Shown: positions 16,605 through 24,934 of the stretch, in pieces
Position numbering within the stretch: position 1 is the first letter of the stretch
How the letters are laid out: every line of letters begins with the position of its first letter
Source of the DNA: Chitinophagaceae bacterium
Lineage (GTDB): Bacteria; Bacteroidota; Bacteroidia; Chitinophagales; Chitinophagaceae
DNA: 64,000 nucleotides
Assembly (NCBI GenBank): GCA_016720745.1
Contig: JADKKA010000022.1
Coordinates: 1,364,001 to 1,428,000, forward strand
Reading direction: 5' to 3'
The notes under the pieces: model-generated
What the model was told of the DNA's origin: nothing
Database searches by the model: none
Seen by the model: only the letters and a program-made list of their open reading frames with translations
Translations under genes and position numbers: made by a program

Positions 16605-17483
16605 ATGAGCCGAATTGCCGAATCCGAACTGATCATCAATGAAAGAGGGGCCGTTTACCACCTGGACCTCCGCCCGGAAGAAATTGGCGGAACCGTGATC
16701 ACCGTGGGTGACCCCGACCGCGTAAAAGAAGTAAGCAAATACTTCGATAAAATAGAAGTAAAAAGACAACACCGGGAATTCGTTTCTCATACCGGGACAG
16801 TCGGCAAGAAAAGAATTACGGTACTCTCCTCCGGCATTGGTCCGGATAATATTGACATCGTACTAAATGAACTGGATGCCCTGGTCAATATTGATTTCGA
16901 TACCAGGGAGATCAAAAAAGAATTGCAATCACTCAATATCGTTCGCATCGGTACATCAGGCTCTTTGCAGGAAGATATCCCGGTGGATAGTTTTGTGGCA
17001 TCCACACACGGACTCGGAGTGGACAACCTACTCAATTTTTACCGGCATGAACAAAACGAACAGGAAAAAGAATTACTGCAATCTTTTATAACGCAAACGC
17101 AGCTCCATAGTCAGATCGGTAACCCTTATATCAGTAGCGGAGCCGCTTCACTGATCAAACATTTTGTACAGGATTTCCACCAGGGGATTACGGTTACCTG
17201 TCCGGGTTTTTATGGCCCGCAGGGAAGAGTATTAAGACTCGGTGTCCGCAACCCCGACCTGATCAACCGGCTGACTGATTTTCGTTTTGGTCAGCACCGG
17301 ATCACCAATTTTGAAATGGAAACTTCTGCGATCTACGGGCTGGGCAAATTACTGGGGCATCAATGTCTTGCAGTGAATGCCATTGTTGCCAACCGCGTGA
17401 AAAAAGAATTTTCAAAAGATGGTAAGGCAGCTGTTGAGCGGTTGATTGTGCGGTTTGTGGAGATTTTTTCGGAGAATATGTAG
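16605..17483 (+). CDS. udp: Nucleoside phosphorylase (uridine phosphorylase type)
   Basis: 292 residues of the PNP/UDP phosphorylase family. Phosphate-binding GDPDRV (about residue 36), TVLSSGIGPDNIDI and GTSGSLQ are typical, and the C-terminal ITNFEMETSAIYGL carries the ribose-binding Met-Glu. It splits uridine (or a related nucleoside) and phosphate into base and ribose-1-phosphate for salvage in the cytoplasm. Uridine is preferred over purine substrates here only by overall similarity. ATG start, preceded by a well-spaced promoter. It may work with the nucleoside permease at 9252-10511. Confidence 0.88.
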   Translation: MSRIAESELIINERGAVYHLDLRPEEIGGTVITVGDPDRVKEVSKYFDKIEVKRQHREFVSHTGTVGKKRITVLSSGIGPDNIDIVLNELDALVNIDFDTREIKKELQSLNIVRIGTSGSLQEDIPVDSFVASTHGLGVDNLLNFYRHEQNEQEKELLQSFITQTQLHSQIGNPYISSGAASLIKHFVQDFHQGITVTCPGFYGPQGRVLRLGVRNPDLINRLTDFRFGQHRITNFEMETSAIYGLGKLLGHQCLAVNAIVANRVKKEFSKDGKAAVERLIVRFVEIFSENM

Positions 17484-17545
17484 ATTGGGGAAGGCAAGTG
17501 GCTAGTGGGGTTCGGCTAGTGGGGGTCGGCGAGTGGGGTTTGGGA
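17484..17545 (-). repeat. Degenerate repeat, left flank of four-helix-bundle gene
   Basis: GGCTAGTGGGG and GGCGAGTGGGG occur in a row here. They are the reverse complement of the CCCCACTAGCC units found on the other side of the gene (17990-18260), so the gene sits between oppositely oriented copies of one repeat family. Confidence 0.75.
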
Positions 17546-17571
17546 AAGTGAGAAAGTTTAAATCTACAGAC

Positions 17572-17952
17572 ATGTTGAAATTATCGCACAAAAATCTGGA
17601 TGTGTATCGATTTTCAATTCAATTATTAGAAGAGATTTATAAAACAACTAAGTCCTTTCCAAAAGAAGAACAATATACATTAGTGAATCAGTTAAGAAGA
17701 GCCGCAATATCTGTTTGCAGTAACATTGCAGAAGGTGCTTCCAGGTTATCCAAAAGAGAGAAAAAAAGATTTTATGAAATTGCCCGCGGTTCCCTTGTTG
17801 AAATTGATACACAATTAGAAATTTCATTAATTCTAAACTATATAGACAAAGAAAAACAACTGCTAATACATGCCATTTTAGAGCCTTTGTTTAAAATGCT
17901 CAGCAAAATGATATTGAACCTGAATACCCCTGCGAATAATTTAAATTCTTAG
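17572..17952 (+). CDS. Four-helix-bundle protein (23S rRNA intervening-sequence type)
   Basis: 126 residues. The sequence runs SHKNLDVYRFSIQLLEEIY, then QLRRAAISVCSNIAEGASR, then SLVEIDTQLEISL, the signature of the S23/IVP four-helix-bundle family encoded in spirochaete 23S rRNA insertions and found singly across Bacteroidota; Avd proteins of diversity-generating retroelements are related. Biochemical role is unknown; nucleic-acid binding is suspected. ATG 17572 precedes the conserved domain; an upstream in-frame GTG at 17533 lies in the repeat. The gene is visibly more AT-rich than its neighbours and is bracketed by inverted degenerate repeats, so horizontal arrival is likely. Confidence 0.85.
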   Translation: MLKLSHKNLDVYRFSIQLLEEIYKTTKSFPKEEQYTLVNQLRRAAISVCSNIAEGASRLSKREKKRFYEIARGSLVEIDTQLEISLILNYIDKEKQLLIHAILEPLFKMLSKMILNLNTPANNLNS

Positions 17953-17989
17953 TCTACGATGAAAATAAGCTGACTAAGTCCATTCCTCT

Positions 17990-18260
17990 TATCCCCATCC
18001 TCCTACACCCAATTGGAGCCTAATGATACTTATTCTTCCTACTAGCCATCCCCTACTAGCCATTCCCTACTTAACATTCTTCGGCAAGCTCAGAATGACA
18101 TATCCGAGGCCCGGGCGACACCCCTACTAGCCTAACCCTACTCACCATTCCCCTCTAGCCATTCCCCACTCGTAATCCCCCATTAGCCGATCCCCACTCG
18201 CCATTCCCCACTAGCCAAACCCTACTCCCCCACTCGCCATTCCCCACTCGCCGAACCCCA
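17990..18260 (+). repeat. Degenerate CCCCACTAGCC / CCCCACTCGCC repeats, right flank
   Basis: About a dozen imperfect copies of a 12-19 base unit such as ACTAGCCATTCCCC and CCCCACTCGCC, separated by short variable spacers. No reading frame runs through. A distinct element at 18075-18100 interrupts them. The run ends about 15 bases before the near -7 box of dapF (TACATTTA, 18271-18278). Confidence 0.8.
18075..18100. repeat. Short inverted-repeat element within the CTAGCC repeats
   Basis: CATTCT / AGAATG arms (18075-18080 and 18092-18097) enclose TCGGCAAGCTC. On the reverse strand it reads TGTCATTCTGAGCTTGCCGA, which from memory resembles a widely scattered bacterial interspersed repeat (TGTCATTCTGAGC type). 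Not confirmed by search. Confidence 0.45.
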
Positions 18261-18286
18261 AAAAAATTCCTACATTTATTCCCAAC

Positions 18287-19075
18287 ATGATCCTCCAATT
18301 CAACAAATACCAGGGCACTGGAAACGATTTTATCCTAGCTGATAACCGGAATGGTGCTTATAGCAGTCTGACCCAGGAACAAATCCACCGTTTATGCGAT
18401 CGCCGCTTTGGGATTGGCGCCGACGGACTCATGCTCCTGAACGAGAAGCCTGGTTTTGATTTTGAAATGAAATACTATAACGCCGATGGCCGGGAAGGCA
18501 GCATGTGCGGCAATGGCGGACGCTGTATGGTGAAGTTTGCTTATCACCTGCGTATCCATCGCGAACTGTACCGTTTTCTGGCCAGCGATGGGGTGCATGA
18601 AGCCGAGATCGACACAGATGGCATCGTTTCCCTGAAAATGAAGGATGTAAAAACGATCCGCAAATTCCAGAATGATTTTATCCTTGATACGGGTTCACCA
18701 CACTATGTAAAAATGGTGACCAATGTGATGAACTATGAAGTGTATAAAAAAGGATACGAAATCCGTCATAGCAGGGAATTTGAAGAAGAAGGCATCAATG
18801 TGAATTTCGTAGAACAGTTAACCGAACCCGATAAAATTATTGTCCGCACTTTTGAACGGGGCGTGGAAGATGAAACTTATTCCTGCGGCACAGGAGTCAC
18901 CGCTGCAGCGCTTGTTTGCTTTCACAATGAAAATGGTTTTAATGAAGTGGAAGTAAAAACCATCGGCGGACCACTGAGTGTGGAATTTGACCGGGTGGAC
19001 GATAACCAATACAGCAATATCTGGTTATGCGGCCCGGCTGAAAAAGTTTTTGAAGGACAAGTAGACATCAAATGA
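18287..19075 (+). CDS. dapF: Diaminopimelate epimerase
   Basis: 262 residues. Converts LL- to meso-diaminopimelate for lysine and peptidoglycan synthesis, without a cofactor, using two cysteines. Both are present: Cys74 in SMCGNGGRC and Cys200 in YSCGTGVTA. The N-terminal KYQGTGNDFIL motif is also conserved. ATG start, about nine bases after a near -7 box (TACATTTA). The stop overlaps the start of the next gene (ATGA at 19072-19075), so the DinB-like protein is probably translationally coupled. Confidence 0.97.
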   Translation: MILQFNKYQGTGNDFILADNRNGAYSSLTQEQIHRLCDRRFGIGADGLMLLNEKPGFDFEMKYYNADGREGSMCGNGGRCMVKFAYHLRIHRELYRFLASDGVHEAEIDTDGIVSLKMKDVKTIRKFQNDFILDTGSPHYVKMVTNVMNYEVYKKGYEIRHSREFEEEGINVNFVEQLTEPDKIIVRTFERGVEDETYSCGTGVTAAALVCFHNENGFNEVEVKTIGGPLSVEFDRVDDNQYSNIWLCGPAEKVFEGQVDIK

Positions 19076-19614
19076 GCATCATTCAAACCATACCCACGAT
19101 CAGTGAAGCCTTATTGCAGGCCTCAGCAGTGTATACGCAATATTGTCATTCTATTCCCGACCATCAGTTCTTTGGGCAACCCGAAGGCAAGTGGTCACCT
19201 GCACAACAGACCAAACACCTGATCACTTCCACCAATATGGCAAGGCTGGCTTTTACCCTTCCCGGATTTATGGTAAGAATGATTGGTGGTAAACCCAACC
19301 GGCCTTCCCGCAGTTATGATGAACTGGTAAAAAGATACCATGATAAACTGGTCGGCGGCGGACAAGCCAGTGGCCGTTATATTCCCAAACCCATACCAGC
19401 CAGTACAGGGAGAGAAAAATGGCTCCGGCAGTATGAGACTTCCATGATAAAAATAGCAGGCACTATTGGAAAAATCAAGCAGGAAGAACGTCTGGATCAA
19501 TACCTGGCCCCCCATCCCCTGCTGGGTAAGATCACCCTGCGGGAGCTCGCTTATTTCACCATCTATCACAGCCATCATCATTTGGATAGTATCCGGAAAA
19601 TGACCGGAAGCTAA
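19072..19614 (+). CDS. DinB-superfamily protein
   Basis: 180 residues of mostly helical sequence. The pattern KWSPAQQTKHLITSTN near residue 40 and ELAYFTIYHSHHHLDSIRK near the C-terminus gives the three histidines of the DinB/YfiT-type metal site (one after about 45 residues, two in the YHSHHH segment). Members bind Ni or Zn; some are thiol transferases, most are unassigned. It overlaps dapF by four bases, indicating co-translation, but no functional link with lysine or wall synthesis is known to me. Confidence 0.8.
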   Translation: MSIIQTIPTISEALLQASAVYTQYCHSIPDHQFFGQPEGKWSPAQQTKHLITSTNMARLAFTLPGFMVRMIGGKPNRPSRSYDELVKRYHDKLVGGGQASGRYIPKPIPASTGREKWLRQYETSMIKIAGTIGKIKQEERLDQYLAPHPLLGKITLRELAYFTIYHSHHHLDSIRKMTGS

Positions 19615-19656
19615 CCGGAAACCAATATTTTAATACCCGGATTCCCACCCGGCACT

Positions 19657-19664
19657 TACCTTTG
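19657..19664 (+). promoter_or_regulatory. Putative -7 element for corA
   Basis: TACCTTTG fits TAnnTTTG. Transcription would begin near 19669, downstream of every in-frame ATG/GTG/TTG, which supports a non-standard start codon at 19689-19698. Confidence 0.55.
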
Positions 19665-19697
19665 CTTGCCTTTTGAAACGATCCTAAAATTCAAGCC

Positions 19698-20636
19698 CTG
19701 GTACAGTACTTCAAAAATATCAGCCACCAGACCATTGAGATCGACAGCCCGGAAGCGGGTGCATGGATCAATGTATCTCCGCCTCTGAAACAGGAAGAAT
19801 TCGACGAGCTCTCCTCTGAATTGGAAATCCCGATCGACTTCCTGACCGACTCCCTGGATATAGATGAAAGAAGCCGTTTTGAAGAAGACGATAATGTGCG
19901 GCTGATTGTAATTAAAACACCTACCGAGAATAATTCATTCAACGAAAGTGATGCCTACTATATCACTATTCCGATTTGTATTATCCTGACCCATAACCAG
20001 ATTGTAACGGTGAATTCCTTTGACAATCCGGCGATCAAAAAATTCCTGAATACTTTTCCCAACCGCGATACAGAGAAGAAAAGCCTGATGGTACTGAAGA
20101 TTTTTGAAAAAGTGACCCAGGCTTTTATGCAGTACCTGAAAGAAATCAATCAGCGGCGCAACATGATGGAGCAAAAACTCTATGCCAGCAGCCGCAACGA
20201 GGAACTCCTGGAACTGATGAAGATCCAGAAAAGCCTGGTGTACCTCGTCACAGCACTGAAGTCGAATGAAATGCTGCTGATGAAACTATCCAGAACCAAT
20301 TTCTTAAAACTGAATGAAGAAGAGCAGGAATTCCTGGAAGATCTGATCGTTGATACTTCCCAGGGTCTGGAGATGGCGAATATTTATACCAATATCCTCA
20401 GCAGTACCCTGGATGCTTTTGCCAGTATCATTGCCAATAACCAGAACCAGGTATTGAAAAGACTGGCGGTGATCACCATTGTACTCACTTTCCCCGTTCT
20501 GATCGCCAGTTTATTCGGGATGAATGTACCCAGTGGCTTCGAACATTCTCCTTACGCCTTTTATATCGTGGCATTCCTCTCCCTGGGGATCGCCCTGATC
20601 ATTGGCTGGTATTTTTTCCGTAAGAAAATTTTCTAA
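19698..20636 (+). CDS. corA: CorA-family magnesium transporter, probable CTG start
   Basis: About 312 residues. Cytoplasmic N-terminal domain, a long helix around residues 150-240, then two C-terminal membrane helices with the selectivity motif GMN (LFGMNVPSGF) between them. Moves Mg2+ or another divalent ion into the cell. The frame upstream of 19821 (TTG) is coding: it reads QYFKNISHQTIEIDSPEAGA, the expected CorA N-terminus, and stays open to a TGA at 19674. In this extension there is no ATG, GTG or TTG; CTG 19698 aligns best with the usual start (M-V/I-QYFKN), with ATT 19689 the alternative. The Nudix gene follows two bases later. Confidence 0.88.
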   Translation: MVQYFKNISHQTIEIDSPEAGAWINVSPPLKQEEFDELSSELEIPIDFLTDSLDIDERSRFEEDDNVRLIVIKTPTENNSFNESDAYYITIPICIILTHNQIVTVNSFDNPAIKKFLNTFPNRDTEKKSLMVLKIFEKVTQAFMQYLKEINQRRNMMEQKLYASSRNEELLELMKIQKSLVYLVTALKSNEMLLMKLSRTNFLKLNEEEQEFLEDLIVDTSQGLEMANIYTNILSSTLDAFASIIANNQNQVLKRLAVITIVLTFPVLIASLFGMNVPSGFEHSPYAFYIVAFLSLGIALIIGWYFFRKKIF

Positions 20637-20638
20637 GC

Positions 20639-21097
20639 ATGTTTAATCTCCGTGTGTACGGTATCCTGGTAAATGAGCAGCAACAGGTATTGGTGAGTGA
20701 TGAATTTATCCGGGGGAATTATTATACCAAGTTTCCCGGTGGCGGACTCGAATTCGGCGAAGGCACCCGTGAATGCCTGAAAAGAGAATTCATGGAAGAA
20801 ATGCAATTAGAAGTAGAAGTGGGCGACCATATTTATACCACGGATTATTTCCAGATGTCGGCTTTCAATCCCTCGCACCAGATTATATCTATCTACTATT
20901 TCGCCCATCCGCTGGAGGCAATCAGCGTACCCCTGAGAATTAAGCCCTTCGACTTTGATGAAGTCCAGTTAAATATTTATGCCGAAAAGCAGGAAACTGA
21001 AACTTTCCGCTTTATCAGCTGGGATGAATTTTCTCCTGATGCCGTAACATTGCCAATCGATAAAATAGTTGCAAAAATAATTAAAGAGAAAGGCTAG
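20639..21097 (+). CDS. NUDIX hydrolase
   Basis: 152 residues. The Nudix box is clear: GGLEFGEGTRECLKREFMEE, matching Gx5Ex7REUxEE; the final conserved Gly is Gln. The family hydrolyses nucleoside diphosphates linked to another moiety, with Mg2+. Substrate cannot be predicted. It starts two bases after the corA stop and is very likely co-transcribed with it. ATG start. Confidence 0.88.
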   Translation: MFNLRVYGILVNEQQQVLVSDEFIRGNYYTKFPGGGLEFGEGTRECLKREFMEEMQLEVEVGDHIYTTDYFQMSAFNPSHQIISIYYFAHPLEAISVPLRIKPFDFDEVQLNIYAEKQETETFRFISWDEFSPDAVTLPIDKIVAKIIKEKG

Positions 21098-21194
21098 TTT
21101 TTAAGAAAAAGAAACAAGTCCAAAGGACCCCTATGGGGATACAAGATCCAAATAAATTACAATTTATAAGCTAAAAACACTGCTCAAATATTGG

Positions 21195-21308
21195 CCGGTT
21201 TTAAATTTTCAGGAGACGCCGACTCTTTATTCTCGACTCTTACTCTCCTGACTCTCGACTATCGACTCCTGACTCTCGACTCCTGACTATCGACTATAGA
21301 CTACCGAC
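21195..21308 (+). repeat. GACTC-type degenerate tandem repeat
   Basis: Runs of a short unit such as CTCGACT, CTGACTCTCGACT and ATCGACT with small variations, filling most of the gap between the Nudix and queuosine-transporter genes and entering the last bases of the latter. Similar sequence recurs at 44135-44193 and 46060-46175. The rest of the gap (21098-21194) shows only a CCCC/GGGG mini-hairpin near 21127. Confidence 0.8.
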
Positions 21309-22101
21309 TTTCCATCGCTGCCTTCTTCATCTCTTCCGCTTTCTCATGCCCCAGGTAATTTTCTATCCAGCCATGTACCAGATAAATAACAGGTGTCAGT
21401 AGCAGGGCTACAATGAATTTGTAAATATAATTCACAACGCCAACAGCAATAAATAATCCAAAGGGCCATACATAATCATTGGCCGAAGCATTCACCCGGG
21501 TGCCAATATAAAAAGCGATGAACAGCACTACAAAACTGTCGATAAACTGTGAGACCAGGGTTGACCCGGTAGCCCTTAACCAGATTCTTTTTTCACCCGT
21601 CGCTTTTTTGATCTTATGAAACACAAACACATCGATCAATTGCCCCAGAATAAAGGCGGTCAGTGAACCGATAATGATGAAGCCGCCCTGCCCTAACACA
21701 CTGTTATAGGCTTTTGACATATCGGGTACGCCACTCCCCTGCTTACTGGTAATGAAAAAATCAGCCGGCGCCAGTTGCATGGCGCCATAAAAAACCAAAA
21801 AGGCAAATACAATCAAACCGGCTGTGAGGTAGGACAAAAAACGAACGCCCTTCATTCCGTAATATTCATTGATGATATCGGTCATGATAAAAACAACCGG
21901 CCATAATAACACACCCGCTGTGAGATTGATAGATAAATCATTTCCGAAAAGCCGGACATGCAGGGGCGGTATCCCCAGTGTTTTTTCCAGAGAAAATATT
22001 TTCACCCCGATGATTTCAGCAATCAGGGCATTGGCGATAAAAATGCCCGCCAGGATAATAAAGAGCCGGGTCGGTTTATTTTTGATGATAGTATGGATCA
22101 T
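21301..22101 (-). CDS. Queuosine precursor transporter (YhhQ/VUT family)
   Basis: 266 residues with about six or seven membrane helices. Characteristic segments: the first helix ending in AEIIGVKIF, LLWPVVFIMTDIINEYYG, GQLIDVFVFHKIKKATG and VSQFIDSFVVLFIAF. Family members import 7-cyano-7-deazaguanine or queuine for tRNA modification. I use ATG 22101; the in-frame TTG at 22131 adds ten residues of no helical character. The start lies 26 bases inside the 3' end of the upstream gene, suggesting translational coupling. Confidence 0.9.
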   Translation of the reverse strand: MIHTIIKNKPTRLFIILAGIFIANALIAEIIGVKIFSLEKTLGIPPLHVRLFGNDLSINLTAGVLLWPVVFIMTDIINEYYGMKGVRFLSYLTAGLIVFAFLVFYGAMQLAPADFFITSKQGSGVPDMSKAYNSVLGQGGFIIIGSLTAFILGQLIDVFVFHKIKKATGEKRIWLRATGSTLVSQFIDSFVVLFIAFYIGTRVNASANDYVWPFGLFIAVGVVNYIYKFIVALLLTPVIYLVHGWIENYLGHEKAEEMKKAAMESR

Positions 22102-22384
22102 TGAGGTAGAATATGTAGTAAATAAGCACAATTAAAAAAAACACATTGGCACCAATCAGCCAGCCCGGAATCAGGGGCCTCATTTTCCTTTTCATCATTA
22201 ACATCACGAGGTAACTGATATTGGTGGCCGGCAACAGCAAGCCTCCCATGGCATAACCAATGATGATGATGGTAGAAGAAAAGAGCTCATTGTTCTCGCT
22301 GCTGGTCATGGCCAGCACCAGCCAGACAAGAATACAAACGCCTGAAATGAAGGCCAGTCGCGATAAAAATAAAAGCCAGCGCAT
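22076..22384 (-). CDS. Small three-helix membrane protein, function unknown
   Basis: 102 residues with three predicted membrane helices (about 5-25, 37-60 and 75-95) and a short KRKMRP basic loop. ATG start. The 3' end overlaps the start of the queuosine-precursor transporter gene by 26 bases in another frame, so the two are expressed together. No family recognised. Confidence 0.7.
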   Translation of the reverse strand: MRWLLFLSRLAFISGVCILVWLVLAMTSSENNELFSSTIIIIGYAMGGLLLPATNISYLVMLMMKRKMRPLIPGWLIGANVFFLIVLIYYIFYLNDPYYHQK

Positions 22385-22441
22385 CGGGGATTTTCGTCTA
22401 AAATAGCATTATTTTGTCACCTTAATTTAACTGTAATCAGA

Positions 22442-24934
22442 ATGAAAAACTCCCTGCTGAAAAAGGCCCTGCCCCACCTCATTGCTGTTGTTCTTTTCCT
22501 GGTTGTTTCCGTGTTCTTCTGCAAGCCGGTACTGGATGGCAATGTACTGAACCAGCATGACAATGTAGGTTGGAAAGGGATGGCACAGAATTCATTTGAA
22601 TACAAGGAAAAAACAGGGCATTTCCCACTCTGGAACCCCAATTTATTCAGCGGGATGCCCAACTACCAGGTAGCGATGGAAGGCAAGAGTGTGATGCCTG
22701 ATATGATTAAACTGCTGACCCTTGGAACCCCGAAACCTATCAACTTTTTCTTCCTGGCCTGTCTTTGCTTTTATATTCTTTGTCTCACGTTAAGCGTGAA
22801 CCCGGTGATCGGGATGATGGGGGCTCTGGCTTTTGCCTTCTCTACCTATAACCCGGTGATCATTGCAGCAGGACATGATACACAGATGCTGGCCACAGCC
22901 CTGATGCCTTTACTACTGGCAGGAATCATCAATATTTATGAAAAGAAATACTGGCTGGGTTTTGCCCTTACCACATTCGCTGCTTATCAGCAGGTAGGGG
23001 TCAATCACCTGCAGGTCACCTATTATTTTTTCCTGGTGGCTGTTATCCTCAGCATTGCCTACCTGGTCAAATGGATCATTGAAAAAGACTGGAAACATAT
23101 CGGCATTGCCGGTGCCCTAACTGCAGTGGCGGCACTGATCGCCATTGCCGGTAATGCACTGGTGCTGAAAACAACCGCTGAATATGCCAACTACACCATG
23201 CGTGGTGGTAAGGATATTGATATTTCAGGAGATTCAGTAACAGCGGCCAAAACCAAAGGACTGGATACTTCTTATGCTTTTGAATACAGTCTTGGCAAAG
23301 CAGAATCAGTTACACTCATCATGCCCAATGCTTTTGGCGGATCCAGTAGCAATGTGCTTGGAGAAGGCTCTCATGTAGCGAAGAAACTGATCAAGATGGA
23401 TATTCCCGAGGCCAATGCAGAACAAGTGGCCCAGAGCATGCCAGAATACTGGGGCAAGCTCTCCACTTCCGGCCCAGCTTACCTGGGTGTGCTGACCTGT
23501 CTGTTCGGCTTACTTGGCTTTGTACTACTCAAATCTCCTTTACGCTGGGGACTGCTGGCTGCTACCCTGTTGGGGATGATGCTCTCCTGGGGTAAATACC
23601 TCCCGGGATTCAATACATTCCTGTTTGAACATCTGCCGCTGTATAACAAGTTCCGCTCCCCGGCTTTTGCACAGGTGATTCCACAATTTACAATCGGCAT
23701 TACTTCGGTACTGGCCCTGCAGCAATTATTCTTTGGGCCCAAACTGCAGGCACCGGATTTTAAAAAGATTCTTTATACCATGGCTGGTTTGTTCGTCATT
23801 CTTGGAGCCATGTATATGACCCTGAGCTATCGTGCTCCCTTTGATGGTCAGATTGCACAAAGTCTGAATGAACAAACGAAGAATGAGTCTATCGGCAGAG
23901 CTGTCATGGCTGGTTTGAAAGCAGACCGGCAGGCATTATTTGGAGGACAGTTACTACGTACCCTGGCTTTTTGTCTGCTGGCATTGGGTGTGATTTATTT
24001 ATACTATAAGAACAAGGTCAGTTCACTTATTGCCGGAATGGTTCTGCTATTGATCAGCACTGTAGAAATTCTGATGGTGAGCAAGGATTACCTGAATGAA
24101 GAGAAAGGTCATTATATCGATAAAGAAGTATATGAGAGCAGCAATTTCGGCTTGAATACAATTGATCAGGAAATCCTGAAAGATAAGAATCCCAATTACC
24201 GCGTATTCAATATGGCAGGTACGGAAACCGGTGGCCCATTCAGCGAATCAAGAACCTCTTATTATCATAAATCTGTCGGTGGTTATCATCCGGCCAAACT
24301 GCGCACTTATCAGGACATCATTGAAAAATACCTGAATGTAAGACAACCGAATCCCGAAGTACTGAACATGCTGAACAGCAAATACATCATTGTTCCTGAC
24401 CCGCAATCGGGCCAACCCGGATTGATTACGAACCCGGATGTATACGGCAATTGCTGGCTGGTGAAACATGTAGATGTGGTGAAGGACCGGGTTGCTTCTA
24501 TTCAGGCATTGGGCAAAACCAATTTGAAAGACACGGCGATCGTGGATCAATCCTTTGCCAAACTGGTGACCCAGCCGCAATGGGATTCAGCTTCCGGTAT
24601 CAGGATGACCAAATTTGATAATGATGCAGTGGAGTATGAAGCCAATTGCAATGGACCACAGTTTGCTGTATTCAGTGAAATATATTATCCATTAGGATGG
24701 AATGCCTATCTGGATGGAAATAAAGTAGAGTACTGCAATGTGAACTATATCCTGAGGGGCATGTCGCTTCCGGCAGGAAAACATACCATCCGCTTTGCAT
24801 TTGAACCCGCTTCCGTAAAATCAGGAAAGTCGCTGGCCTTTATGGCTTCTATTGCGGTACTTCTTGCATTACTGGGTGGATTGTTTATGCATTACAGGAA
24901 ATACTTCCAGAAAGCCGGCAAGACCACGGCTTAA
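22442..24934 (+). CDS. YfhO-family membrane protein
   Basis: 830 residues. About 12-13 membrane helices in the first 550 residues, then a soluble C-terminal domain ending with a last helix (about 800-820). The start of the first periplasmic loop (HFPLWNPNLFSGMPNY) and the C-terminal YYPLGWNAYLDGN are typical of the YfhO group of GT-C-like proteins, some of which glycosylate teichoic acids or other polymers using lipid-linked sugars. Substrate unknown. The stop shares one base with the start of the downstream GT4 gene (TAATG), so the two are coupled. Confidence 0.9.
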   Translation: MKNSLLKKALPHLIAVVLFLVVSVFFCKPVLDGNVLNQHDNVGWKGMAQNSFEYKEKTGHFPLWNPNLFSGMPNYQVAMEGKSVMPDMIKLLTLGTPKPINFFFLACLCFYILCLTLSVNPVIGMMGALAFAFSTYNPVIIAAGHDTQMLATALMPLLLAGIINIYEKKYWLGFALTTFAAYQQVGVNHLQVTYYFFLVAVILSIAYLVKWIIEKDWKHIGIAGALTAVAALIAIAGNALVLKTTAEYANYTMRGGKDIDISGDSVTAAKTKGLDTSYAFEYSLGKAESVTLIMPNAFGGSSSNVLGEGSHVAKKLIKMDIPEANAEQVAQSMPEYWGKLSTSGPAYLGVLTCLFGLLGFVLLKSPLRWGLLAATLLGMMLSWGKYLPGFNTFLFEHLPLYNKFRSPAFAQVIPQFTIGITSVLALQQLFFGPKLQAPDFKKILYTMAGLFVILGAMYMTLSYRAPFDGQIAQSLNEQTKNESIGRAVMAGLKADRQALFGGQLLRTLAFCLLALGVIYLYYKNKVSSLIAGMVLLLISTVEILMVSKDYLNEEKGHYIDKEVYESSNFGLNTIDQEILKDKNPNYRVFNMAGTETGGPFSESRTSYYHKSVGGYHPAKLRTYQDIIEKYLNVRQPNPEVLNMLNSKYIIVPDPQSGQPGLITNPDVYGNCWLVKHVDVVKDRVASIQALGKTNLKDTAIVDQSFAKLVTQPQWDSASGIRMTKFDNDAVEYEANCNGPQFAVFSEIYYPLGWNAYLDGNKVEYCNVNYILRGMSLPAGKHTIRFAFEPASVKSGKSLAFMASIAVLLALLGGLFMHYRKYFQKAGKTTA

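Noticed and set aside
17572..17952. Accessory protein of a diversity-generating retroelement (Avd)
   Set aside because: No reverse transcriptase, template repeat or variable-repeat target gene is nearby; the protein fits the general four-helix-bundle family.
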